From the NCBI GenBank assembly GCA_029378245.1, contig JARKIF010000098.1, positions 54,156-118,155 on the forward strand: a stretch of DNA of 64,000 nt. Direction: 5' to 3'. Below the pieces are notes generated by a model. The model searched no databases and was not told where the DNA came from. It was given only the letters and a program-made list of their open reading frames with translations. Below are positions 10,906 to 20,972 of this stretch, in pieces; the first letter of the stretch is position 1; each line of letters starts with the position of its first letter. The stretch is from Roridomyces roridus (lineage: Eukaryota; Basidiomycota; Agaricomycetes; Agaricales; Mycenaceae). The translations under genes were made by a program, and so were the position numbers.

Positions 10906-11148
10906 ATGCACCCGCCAGGCTCGACGAGTCGGAAGTGGACTCGCAAGTCTGAGAGCACCCCAGTGCTTTTGAAAGATGACATCGCAAAGGAACTTGACGC
11001 GGGTAAGACATTGCTTCCTTCTTGAAAGTTCAAAGCTCTCATCGCTGCCGACGAGCCACGCAAATCGACTCTGGAATTTACGTCGTACTACGATAGTTCC
11101 GAGTGGGATTATTGCCGCTCCCTGTTCAACGACTCTACCCTTCGGTAA
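10906..11148 (+). pseudogene. Second coding-like fragment inside the transposon, with internal stop
   Basis: From ATG 10906 to TAA 11146-11148 the frame reads coherently on both sides of one in-frame TGA at 11023-11025 (before it: STPVLLKDDIAKELDAGK; after it: KFKALIAADEPRKSTLEF). The TGA is not removed by a plausible intron (the only GT-AG option is 26 nt). No family recognised. It may be a captured and decaying exon. Confidence 0.25.
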
Positions 11149-12826
11149 CCCATACGACAAGGATGTCAAGTTCAAGTTCTAGGAGGCGACGGCTGCTGGA
11201 ATCCGACTCGTCGAGCGTGAATTACGAGTGTGTATAGCCTCTCTTTCTTGACTTTTGTGTCTCGCCATCCTACTTACACACTCCCCGTAATTTTCCCGTA
11301 CTTGATCATCCTCGCTCTTTTTCTTGGACACGCAGCGATCTTGCCTTACCAACATTTCTTGCTCGCAATCTAGAAGTTGTACTATATTGCCAATGTATGT
11401 TGTAAATACAAAGGGCGTGAATAATGAGCTCATACTCATGTGTAAGAGGCGACTCTTAGGCGGGCCTTAAAGTTATTGCCAGAGTTGAACAAGTTGGCAT
11501 TCCTACGTACAAACAACGTAGGAACCATGCACCAGCCAGCCAATACCTCTACCTCTTCATATCGGCCAGGACATTGAAAGATTGTGGTTTCAATACAACC
11601 CGTGTGGGCCAACAGAGCACTCACCGACCGTGGTTATGCCTGTCCGCACATTCTGCCTCTCATCGTCGTCGTCGTACCCGGGCGCCAGGAACAGGGATTG
11701 CCAGCATGGCAAGCGTCGGCCCTCGGGCAACTAAGCGTGCCGCAAAGTAGCCCGCACGGATTAGCCTTTCTTGAAACAACTGAAAAAAGAACTGTACACA
11801 TGAGGTCCCGGGGGCGGCGGCGGCGGCGGCGTGCATACCCATACTTGCGCCGGTGATGTTCGTCGACGGACGAGGCAGACGCCGAAGCGGCAACTCGTAG
11901 AGTCGTAAGATCATGAATGCCAGTGCTGTGAAGGTCAGTCGGTAATGGGTCTGACCGTACAAGACAAGACAGAAGGGTAACGATGTCTCTTGCTTTACAG
12001 AACGTGGTGCAAGAGGTGGAGGGAGAAGTGGATCATGCATACGCACATATTATTCGAATCCAGCGGCGGAAATTCGGTGCCAGCTCGAGCCCAGCGCTGG
12101 AGTCAAGAGGGGCAACCAAACTTGAAGTACATACAAGTCGGGTGTAGCTGGCTTGTGAGATCCTGAATGGGAGAGCTTTCTTGAGCCCACAGAATCCACC
12201 AGTGTTGATAGGATCTTCAGGCAAAAATCGCCTGCGGTTGGAAGAGGAGGAAGCCCATGGTCAAGGACGAGTGGATGGTGTAGTAGTACATGTACAGCCG
12301 AGCGAGCAAGCTTAAGTCCCCGGCTGCTCAGACCCACTGCCAGTATTTGATCGAGCAAGTCGCTACAAGTGACCCCAGGGAATTGTGGTATCGGTTCTTG
12401 TTGACGGGCTCGGGCAAGGAGAGTTGAAACGGTGCGTGTGGAAGGAGCGAGACCGTTTTTGGAAAGGTGCCAAATAAGTGCAATTTTGATCCGCCAACTC
12501 CGAACCATCAGCAACGACCGACGCGACGACGCCAGGGACGCTCAGGTCCCGTCAGCCGGCTGATGCAATGAGCGGGAGGGCCCGAGCACTGCTAACAACG
12601 TTGCTCGGCCACGGTCCAATCTAATTAGATGTCACAACCTTGTTCGATAGATGTTCGCACTCCCTCTCTCGATATATTTCGCGAATTCGACATATTGCTC
12701 GATACAATGCAGGTGCGCTCTCGATGGTTTCAGCCTAAAAATCTTGATATTTACCCACCTCACTCGATGTTCAGCCAAATAGATTCTCGATTTTGCTCAG
12801 AACTCGATATATTGGCCGCCCCAGAC

Positions 12827-13293
12827 CAAGGGGTATCAAAGATAAGGAATTGCCTATTATAGGAGGGGGGAGGGGGGTCCCTCTGAGGGCTGAAAAAAAA
12901 GTTTTGTACCAAATTTCTGTAGAACACCAGGAAGGTTCTGTTTGCTTAGCTAGACCACTGAACAGAGTCCCAGTGGACTTTCTCAATTTTTTCAGTACAT
13001 AGTCCCGGTTAGATCACGTGTCCATGTAGTCACGTGCTCTGGTCACGAGGGGACCCTCGTCAACTCAGAATTTCAGCGCAAAACCCCGATCTTGGGCTCC
13101 AGAGCTAAGGGAATGCACTAGAAGCCATTTGGAAGCATGTACAGCAAGCAGGCAGGCTGAAATAGCTCAAATAAGCTGATTTGATGCATCCCAAAAAGGA
13201 AATTTCCTTTTATAGATGGGGGAGGGTCAGCTGATTTGGCTGAAATAAAAAATTCGAGGTGATGTACTGAACTCTTATCTTTGGTACCCCTTG
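12827..13293. mobile_element. 467-bp hAT-type MITE in the right arm
   Basis: Terminal inverted repeat CAAGGGGTAYCAAAGATAAG at both ends and an exact 8-bp target duplication CCCCAGAC (12819-12826 and 13294-13301). The left arm of the host element lacks it, which shows the empty site. It contains no gene. Confidence 0.85.
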
Positions 13294-13567
13294 CCCCAGA
13301 CTCGATATTTCTAGGTTCGGCCCAACTCAATGTGGGTTTATTTTTTTTACAAAACGAACAGCATACCGACTGAGCAAGAATCGCGACCACTTGGCCAGGA
13401 GGACCTTTGCCGTCTGGCCGCAGCAGAGTCGCAACGCGATGGGTGGCTCTGGTGAATTCCAGTTGAGTAATAGTCACCACCTTGTCGTCTTCCGGAGTCG
13501 CATAGACCCAAAATGGACGCGAGGGACTCTCCTCCGTCTTCCTGGAGACGAGATGGGGTGGGAACAT

Positions 13568-15121
13568 GGAAATCCTGGGTCAGATGAGAATCTGGTGGCG
13601 GCTACTGGTGGCGCTTCATAGTCCCAGGCATAACAGCGATTGTATACAACCCTTGACGCGTACACCAAGGTATGTACGCGCTCGGGACGGAAGATTTTCA
13701 ACCTGCGCGTAAGTACTGTAGTATTTCAACCGGATCTTCGGGCCTTGTGACCTGTGACCCACATCCTTCAATTTTCCGATCTTGCAATTGGAACGCATCA
13801 CTGGTTCCCGATGTGGAAGTGGAACAAACTATGTCCAAATACACAGCCCTTCGGCAGCACGGCACTGTCTCTGGCTGCCGCAAACGCTGCCGTTGACTCA
13901 TCACTCTCCTTTCCATTGACCACAACGACGACGCCCTGCATCTTGGCCCCGGCGCTCGCCCACAAGGCCCACCCTTTCCTCTTTGTCCCCGCCACGCCGC
14001 CCTCGCCCATGCTCAGCCACGCCCGTCGCCGTACTTATACGCCCATGCCCAGCCCGCCGTTGCCCCGCCGACGCTTTGCTACCCGACACCCCACGCCCGA
14101 CACGCACTAGCACCTCTCTCAAACGTTGATTCGTGCCGATGAACGACCACCTTTCACTGCACCACCTTTCCCTGCACCACGCTCACCGCCCATCGCCTCC
14201 TCACCCTACCCTGTCAGCTACCACCCTGCTCACATACGCCACAACTTGCGAGGCCCACGCCGCGCCGTGACGCCCATATCCACGCCATGACGCCGATGCT
14301 CACGCCCACGCCCATGCCCACGCCCACTCCGTCCTCGCTTTGCTGCCGTTGCACGAGCTCAAACACTACACGACACTGCATTACCACCGACACTCATGGA
14401 AGGATGGGAGGCGGCCATCGCGGAGCGGGTGAGGCAGGCAGGGCAGAGGTAGACGTGGGCGAGCGTGGGCGTGTTTCAGGCGTGTTTCAGGCTGAATTTC
14501 CGCGGTCTTGAGCGCTTCTATGGGAGAGAACCCGGGGGGTTCGACGTCATTCATGCTGTCTAGTATGTACGACACCCTGGCGAGCAATAGGATGACCATT
14601 CTTCAAACTTTTCTCCTTGCAAGGGACTTGTACATAAATGAATTTTGTCTCAGGAGCCGAATGATGTGAATCGGCGCCGGCCGTTGCTGCCGTCTTATGT
14701 CATTGTTTGGCTGAAAGTTGGCTCATTTCCGGATCGAGAAATCGTGATGCGTTCCAAAACTCGCTTCTTCAATTTTCGAACCTTCGAATTACCATATAAG
14801 GAAAGCCGCCGAAGGCGGCTCGGAAATTTTGATGGTATCATTGCTTTTTGGGGCAGGAGGCAAGGTCTGTGACATGGGACACTTATTTTGATCCTTCATT
14901 TCAGCCATCGCTGTGACGCGTGACCGAAGATCCGGTTGAAATAGTACAGTAGCTGGTGATGGCAGATGCTGAATCTGATCAGCTCTGATCCGCCCTCGGC
15001 TGCACTTCTGATTCCTGCTGTTCCCTCCTTGCTCGTTCGCCGGCCAAGATATCCAAGATATGCATGTAGGTATCATTACAAGAATCGTATAATTACAGCA
15101 AGATGTACAATGGCATATGCA
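13568..15121. other. Intergenic region, no supported gene
   Basis: It separates the dead NRPS-like gene from the oxidase gene. It contains a C-rich stretch at about 13930-14350 with degenerate repeats of GCCCAYGCCCA, a CGTGTTTCAGG direct duplication near 14470-14490, and a perfect short hairpin AGCCGCCGAAGGCGGCT at about 14804-14820. The short frames here have no domain and are explained by base composition. Confidence 0.5.
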
Positions 15122-16886
15122 TCAGAGCACCAAGAAAACTACACCAAGTGCACAAAACAGGACCGACAAACTCATCGCGCGCCTCGTGCCACCCGAGTGA
15201 GTGGGCGTCGGTGTTGGCGTAGACACAGACGACGACGTCGCATTACCACCGGTACCGTTCGGCCTCACGCTCTGCGGATTATGGAACAAATCCTCAGGGT
15301 CGAGCGCCGTCTTGATCTGCTCCAGCCTCGGCAGATTCGAGCCCCGATACGCCTGTTGCGCATTCGTAAGCTCCGGGTCCACATACCCCGCATAAGCCCC
15401 AAATTGCGTTCCTGGCATCGAATTGGTGATCACATCGCTCATACCGCCCACAAAGTTGATCGTGGTGTTGGAGAGGGAGCCTATGCCGACGGCGTACGTC
15501 TGAAGGTAGAAGGTTGTATCTCGATGTGCGTAGGCTGTCGCATTCTGCGGGACGTCGTTGACTGCACCGCCCTCGGCGTCGAATATCGCGAACCAAACCA
15601 AGGTCCCTTTGTCGGCTGTGTCGAGGTAAGCGAAAAAGTCTTGTATACCGCTGGAGGGGATTGCCGTTGTGAATGCGAGGCTCTTTGAATAGAACGGTGA
15701 GGGGATGCCTCCGACGACCTCCAACGCCTCGTTCTCTGCCCAGTTGCCCACCATGCCTAGCCATGTGTCGAGAACCGTCACAGAAGTATTTGTAACACGT
15801 TGATTAAGCCGTCCCGTAAAGTTGAGAGCGTTGTATTCGTCGAGCGTCCCAAAGTACGTTCCTGAAATGATCATTCCCAATTCTGAGACGACTATTTCCG
15901 ACGCCAGTTTGCGATCCAGGTTGGGATCCATGATGATATTCTGCCATGCGGCGAACGTCGGGGCAAAGGAAGAGTAGTTCCCGAATCTACTATCGTTGAG
16001 TTGGGTGCGAATAATAGAGGTAAAGACCCACTTGATTTCGTAGGAATAAATCACTGCAGTAGAAGGCTCCGGATGCGTCAGGACCACGAATTCTGTTACG
16101 ATGCCAAAGCCAGCGGCGGCGCCCTTTGCAGCCTGCATGAATCATGAGCAACCGAAAGAAAGAATGTATGAAAACATACAAATAGGATATCTGGGTTGTG
16201 CGTCGCATTGGCCCGGGTGATTGTACCATTTGCCAGGACAATCTCGACCTCAACAACGTGATCCAATGCTGCACCCCACTACTGCGTTTAGGAAACGGCA
16301 ATTCTTCTGCAATGAAGCACATACCATTCTCGAAGCAGGACCCAACCCACCGATGGTCGCGTGTCCACCGATTCCCACCTGAGGGCAGGTGCCGTGTGCA
16401 ATTGCTCTGCCTCCTGCAGCGCTCAGACGATCCGTGACGTCGGTAAGGAGCGTGCCAGCACCGATCGTCGCTTGCCACGTCGTGTTGTCCATGCTGAATT
16501 GCTGAAAGTTGACGAGATCGACGACGACAGCGCCGTCCTCTCCCCCAATGCCTTGAAAAAGTGTCAGGGAAATAAAAGAAAAAAAATCAGAAAGACTTAC
16601 CGTAGTTCCCGTAGCTGTGCCCGCCACCCCGTGGTTGCACCTTGACCGCGCTGGCAACAGCGCACTGCACGATGTTGGCAATATCTTCTGGCGTACCGGG
16701 TCGCGTCACGGCGGCAGGTACAACAGGTATGTGGAGATTATACGGCTTCACGTCGAGGCTTTGGTAGAATAAATCTTGCGGGTACGAGACGTTGTCGCGG
16801 CTCGATGCAAAGACATTATTCAGGCAAAGTTGCAGAGGAGAACCAGGCTGGGACGCGGGGGAAAGGCCTGAGGTGGAGTTGCCCAT
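15122..16886 (-). CDS. Berberine-bridge-type FAD-linked oxidase, GPI-anchored
   Basis: Four exons with short introns (near 16551-16600, 16284-16326 and 16135-16179). N-terminal FAD-binding domain: AAVTRPGTPEDIANIVQ, the flavin site RGGGHSYGNYG, then GIGGEDGAVVVDL and GGHATIGGLGPASRMWG. The C-terminal berberine-bridge part ends with EDLFHNPQSVRP, then a Ser/Thr/Pro-rich stretch and a hydrophobic tail (RRAMSLSVLFCALGVVFLVL) typical of a GPI-anchor signal. Family members oxidise alcohols, sugars or alkaloids with O2. The start at 16886 (MGNSTSG) has no signal peptide; a pyrimidine-rich CAG just upstream may be a splice acceptor for an unseen first exon that carries one. A decayed paralogue lies at 23403-24042. 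The HxxxxxxC double flavin anchor cannot be fully judged: the His is present. Confidence 0.88.
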
Positions 16887-17124
16887 GGAGGTCTGGAGCA
16901 AGCAGCAGGGGCCAGCAGGGCATTATAGAAGCAATCCAACCTAAAGTGAGTGCGTCAGGAACGAAGGCGAGGAGCTTGTGATTGGTCAGCTAAATGTGGT
17001 GATCTGATTCTGAACTATCGGAACTATGACCTCACCGACTTGCTCTGACCCCATCCCTCAAAAAGCTTGCTCCTCCCCAATCTGACGCTCAACCTCGAGA
17101 AAGGCCTGACGACTCTCGACCTCA

Positions 17125-18975
17125 ATGTCGCCGCCCACATATACCCTACAGATAACATTCGACCGTTCGTATCGATAAACCCAGCTTTCGCAGATTCGCA
17201 TCAGTTTGTTGACTTGTTTTGTATTTCTAGGCGCCAAGAACCTCCCTGTGGCTGACATCCGCACCCTCTCTTGCGATCCATATGTTGTCGCCTCCATCCT
17301 CGTTCCAGACGCCGAACCGCTCAAATTCCGGACCCCGACGGTTCACCGCACACGAGACCCGACATGGGACTCGACGTGGCTCGTTTGCGGTGTGCCCGCA
17401 TCGGGCTTCAAGCTCCTCATGACACTCTACGACGAAGACCCGAATGTCAAACTCTCCGTCGACAGGCTGGGCAAAGCTTTGGCGCATTTTGGGCCTGAAG
17501 AGATGAAGGAAGGGTATGAGAGACTCGAGAAGGAGTACGAGCTTCAGAAACGCAGGGGTGACCTGCATCCATACGTCCTCACCTACCTCAGCGCGTTGCT
17601 TCCCGGCCAGAAGCTTAGGAAGCATAACAGAGTCATCGCTTCTGTACGCGTTATCCGTAAGGACAGGGGAAGCGATGCAGGTCGCGGCCTCTTTACGCTC
17701 GGGCCAAGTGCGTCGTCACTCTTTGCATCCTTGGTCTTCACTCTGACTTTATATTGCAGACAATTATTCACGCCATTTCTCTCCACTCATCGGTTCAATG
17801 GTCAACAAGCGCATTAACAAAGACGCGCTCGATGTAGAAGTTCAAAAGGATGGTAAAGGCAGAGACCTGTCTAGCACAACTTTTATTGCGAACAAGCTGC
17901 AACTCACCGGGCCTGTGCCACCCGAGCTCCGTCACCGCTTCGTTGGCTACAGACCCTTCATCAATTGGATGTTCGATGATTCCGGCATTGCAGGCCGTCT
18001 CCTGTACTATGGCCTGCATCGGCAGCACCGCTCGATATACAAGTGCGACAAGGCGACAGTCTGGGGTGTAATCGACGATACGGGCGTCAACATCAACGCA
18101 CCGGTGAAAGAGAAGGACCTGGAGACACCGCCGAAGCGCAGCAACTCGCTTTGGGAGCCCACGCCCGAGTCTAGCGCGGCGCTTGCCCGCGCTTTTCTCG
18201 ACATGACTTCGTGGGGTGAGGGTGGGAAGCTCTTTACGTATGTGATAACCCTCGACGGTGGTATGTATTCGCCTGGATTCGAGAAAACAAGCGCTGATGT
18301 GTATTGTTAGAATGGCGATTCACCGAAACGGGTCCGGAATTCGCGATTGACTTGTTGAGCAAGCACTCGATGCACGCGGATCTCGCAAAGGAAATTGCTT
18401 ATTCTGGCGAGTTCTTTGTGCAACGACTGCAGGGTGCGTCTCAGAACGGGGACGCACTGGCGGCCAACGGGGACGCCACTAACGGTGATGCTGCTCCCAA
18501 CGGCGATGCTGCTCTCAACGGCGATGCTGCCCCCAACGACGATGCTGCTCCCAACGGCGATGCTTCCCACGATGGCGATACCGCCCCCAGTGGTGATGCT
18601 ATCAGCAACGGTGATGCTGCCACCAACGGTGATGCTACTACCAGCGGCGATGCTGCTCCCAACGGCGATGCTGTTCTCAGCGGTGAAGCTCCCACTAGCG
18701 GCGATGCTACCGCCACGGCAACCTCCTCACCTCCCGCCCGCGATCCAAAAGACTACGAGCTCGTCATAGACAATGATTCCGGCACCTATCGCCCCAAGAA
18801 GGAGCTCCTCCCACTCTTTGAGCGTTGGTTGTCAAACCCACGTCGGCTTGGTGGGTTAGGCAGGGTGCGAGCGATGGATGGATTCGATAAGGGGCTTGAG
18901 AAGGCCAAGGAGGAGAGGAAGAAAGAGAAGGCGGCGCTGTCAGCGAAACCGGGAAAAGGGAAGAGCTCTCAATGA
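17125..18975 (+). CDS. C2-domain protein with a repeat-bearing tail
   Basis: Four exons: 17125-17164, 17231-17707, 17760-18260 and 18311-18975. The first intron begins GTTCGT, an unusual donor seen repeatedly in this window. Spliced, the protein starts with a C2 domain (YTLQITFDRAKNLPVADIR, then SCDPYV and RTRDPTWDSTW), which binds membranes or lipids, often with calcium. A long conserved region follows (RPFINWMFDDSGIAGR, FLDMTSWGEGGKLFTYVI, EWRFTETGPEFAIDLLSKH), then a (N/S)GDA repeat, and a C-terminal domain (DYELVIDNDSGTYRPKKELL) with a Lys-rich helix. I know such C2 proteins from many filamentous fungi without assigned function. It lacks the catalytic LGST motif of phosphatidylserine decarboxylases. 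Its stop overlaps an ATG, but the next gene starts further on. Confidence 0.85.
18444..18717 (+). repeat. 18-bp coding minisatellite ((N/S)GDAxx repeat)
   Basis: About fifteen imperfect copies of an 18-bp unit of the type AACGGCGATGCTGCTCCC, inside exon 4 of the C2 gene. It encodes the acidic hexapeptide NGDAAP and variants. All copies keep the frame. Several other frames also stay open here only because of the repeat. Confidence 0.95.
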
Positions 18976-19178
18976 GTGAGAGGATATGGACAGACTCTGG
19001 ACTTTCGTTGCTACACGCTATAACTCTCGACACTCATTTTTCTGCATATATCATTATTGTATTTCATACCTTAGCGTGCGCGTCGAGTAATCTCGCGTTG
19101 TTATCTTGTGTTAGCTACTATGTACGTGACCGTTTCGCTCTTGAAACTCACTTTTATCCCCACCTTTTCCTCAACGAT

Positions 19179-20816
19179 ATGGCATCTGGTTGCACCCAGT
19201 GCGAGACCTTGCCCAATGCTCAGGAGAGCGCGGATTCAATCATCCCTGCAGCGACTCCCTGGACCCTGGTACGGTGCCATCGGCTCATGAAATCGAACGA
19301 GGCACCAAATAGCATCGAGCTCGCATTCATGAGGCCCGTCATGTCCAAAATCTCTGCCCGCTTGACGAGTATCGACGACGAGAGGGCCCGACTCCAGGCT
19401 CGGCTTGATCATCTCGACGCAGAACAAGCAGATTTGTCGGAATACCAGACTCTGCATGCGCCCATCGTCGCCCCAATCAGGCGTATTCCGCCCGAAGTTC
19501 TCAACGAAATATTTTCTTGGACCATGCCCTCGATTGCAATTGATGGATTGAAGGGCGGCGTGTCCGACCTGGGACGCAGTCCGTGGACGCTGACGCGAGT
19601 TAGCAGCCAGTGGAGGAAGATTTGCGTCTCGAATCCTGCGTTCTGGTCGCTGCTGGTAGTCAACTACCGGTACCACCAGGAGCACCCGTCGTATGCCATG
19701 GTACAGACCCAGGTCCAGCGAGCGCGGAAGTTGCAAATTCATTTCTTCGGATGGGAGGAAGCATCTACCCAGGATCAAGTCAAATTATTCAAATTCCTGT
19801 CCAAGCACTCTGCCCGTTGGGTCGAACTCAATATCACTTTGACAAAGGCTTTGGCTCCGCATGTGGCAGCGCTTCGCGGTCGGCTTCCTGTGCTTCGCAA
19901 AATATGGACGTGCTGGGATTCGGAATGCGAGATAGATTTATCTGCAAATGCGGTCCCCCTTGGCTCCTGCTTCCAGACAGCGCCATCCCTCGTGGATGCT
20001 GGAGGGCAATGGCACGATATACCCATGCGACTTCCTGCACATCAGCTCACCGCCTACCGGGCAGAGAGTCCGTGGTGGATGCATGAAGGTGTCCTCAAGA
20101 CGGCCACGAACCTCGTCGAGGCCCGGATATGCATTGATTTCTCCGGCGAAGAGGTGCCACTTGCGTTGCATGATACTCAAGTCATAACAATGCCACACCT
20201 GCGTCGTCTTGTGGTTAACCGCTCCGCCATCTTGGGGTACCTCCGAGCTCCAATTCTATCCGAAATCGGCTTTTTGGTAGAAGAAGAGGACCCCAGGCCT
20301 AATTTCGACGCATTCATCACCCGCTCTTCCTGTGCGCCTTGGAGGCTTTATCTTGAAGGGTTTCCCGGTGCCGATATCACCGAAGACATCCTCAGGAAAC
20401 GCGCCTCCATAACCAGTCTTCGTCTCGTATTCACTGTCTCGGACGAAAGGGAATACGAAATCGAAGACCGCGTCCTGAGTGACGCTGCCAGCGCTCATTT
20501 CACCATGCTCACTCATGGCACTGCAGCGCAACCCGTGTCTCCGCACTTGACCGAAATCTCTTTCGGCGCCCCAGTTTCGTTCCCCATTGATTACCCGCTG
20601 TTTCTCAAAATGCTGGAATCGCGGCGGAATCCCATGTATGCCCTTCGTTCCGCCGCTTTCCTCGCGGGCCACTGGGGTCCCGACCCCGATCCCGTCACGG
20701 CTGAGAGACTCGCTTTGCTCGGAAAAACCGGGCTCAGTCTTTTGGTGGAATCAGGAAGGGATGCAGGCAATCGCATGGAGGTCTGGTCGGGTGCTTCTCC
20801 GTCGGCTTGGAGTTAA
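19179..20816 (+). CDS. F-box protein with LRR-like C-terminal region
   Basis: One exon of 545 codons. The start at 19179 (MASGCTQCETL) is chosen over the in-frame ATG at 18972, which overlaps the stop of the C2 gene. Residues ~45-85 form a coiled coil (ISARLTSIDDERARLQARL), followed by the F-box core IRRIPPEVLNEIFSW, which in this family recruits a substrate to the SCF ubiquitin ligase through Skp1. The long C-terminal part has no clear repeats but is the substrate-side region typical of the expanded F-box families of mushrooms. The truncated copy at 985-2197 is its paralogue, about half identical by eye. Convergent with the DUF6698 gene downstream. Confidence 0.85.
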   Translation: MASGCTQCETLPNAQESADSIIPAATPWTLVRCHRLMKSNEAPNSIELAFMRPVMSKISARLTSIDDERARLQARLDHLDAEQADLSEYQTLHAPIVAPIRRIPPEVLNEIFSWTMPSIAIDGLKGGVSDLGRSPWTLTRVSSQWRKICVSNPAFWSLLVVNYRYHQEHPSYAMVQTQVQRARKLQIHFFGWEEASTQDQVKLFKFLSKHSARWVELNITLTKALAPHVAALRGRLPVLRKIWTCWDSECEIDLSANAVPLGSCFQTAPSLVDAGGQWHDIPMRLPAHQLTAYRAESPWWMHEGVLKTATNLVEARICIDFSGEEVPLALHDTQVITMPHLRRLVVNRSAILGYLRAPILSEIGFLVEEEDPRPNFDAFITRSSCAPWRLYLEGFPGADITEDILRKRASITSLRLVFTVSDEREYEIEDRVLSDAASAHFTMLTHGTAAQPVSPHLTEISFGAPVSFPIDYPLFLKMLESRRNPMYALRSAAFLAGHWGPDPDPVTAERLALLGKTGLSLLVESGRDAGNRMEVWSGASPSAWS

Positions 20817-20972
20817 TATTATATCTATTCCTATGTATCTTCTGTACTTCGGTGCAAGGGAGAATTTATGGCGCTCGGATCGTTCAAATAGTTTGAGCAA
20901 GATAATGATACAACGCATTCATCGTCCAGAGCCCATTCTCCTGCTCTAATGCTTCCGCGCTGTTGGCCCGCC

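Larger units (their letters stand above)
9223..13365. mobile_element. 4143-bp DNA transposon with long inverted arms, composite
   Basis: The 7-bp target duplication CCGACTG is exact at 9216-9222 and 13366-13372. Ends begin TATGCTGTTCGTTTTGTAAA and continue as inverted repeats for roughly 700 bp per arm (to about 9960 and 12430), interrupted on the left by a CACTA-type MITE and on the right by a hAT-type MITE. Removing it with one target copy joins the adenylation-domain codons AILAQ and DTILYHALLVGL in frame. No transposase is recognised in the 2.4-kb interior, which instead holds coding-like fragments. I read it as a non-autonomous foldback-like element that may have captured host sequence. 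The superfamily is open: 7-bp duplications are unusual. Confidence 0.8.
5219..13567 (-). pseudogene. NRPS-like adenylation-thiolation-thioesterase gene, inactivated
   Basis: Exons are followed from an ATG at 13567 down to the stop at 5219. Adenylation domain: start block (ESPSRPFWVYATPEDDK), FPISPRNSAAGIF, the AMP-binding loop MHSSGSTGLPRAI (8.8 kb), YGATEIG (8.25 kb), GYATSDL (7.68 kb) and GRVDDTIVHSSGEK (7.55 kb). Thiolation domain: QQGFD joined by an intron (6900-6947) to SLTATVF, so the phosphopantetheine serine is present. Thioesterase: AFPGLTGRINNTL and AYSGMSILG with the nucleophile serine. Such enzymes activate aryl or keto acids in secondary metabolism. Breaks: insertions at 9223-13365, 7812-8146 and 6208-6806, and an 8-bp tandem duplication at 5853-5868. 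Removing each insertion with one target duplication (or one 8-bp copy) returns the frame, so the gene was whole until recently. Introns are 45-60 nt. The gene cannot yield a full protein now. Confidence 0.85.

Noticed and set aside
13930..14350. C-rich GCCCAYGCCCA repeats as a gene or a telomere-like array
   Set aside because: The unit is irregular and neither a fungal telomere repeat nor a coherent frame.
18395..18769. Long open frames on other frames and strand over the GDA repeat
   Set aside because: They exist only because an 18-bp repeat is open in several frames.
18972..19178. Earlier ATG for the intact F-box gene, overlapping the C2 gene stop
   Set aside because: The extra 69 codons are hydrophobic and unlike F-box N-termini; MASGCTQ at 19179 is followed directly by the usual coiled coil.
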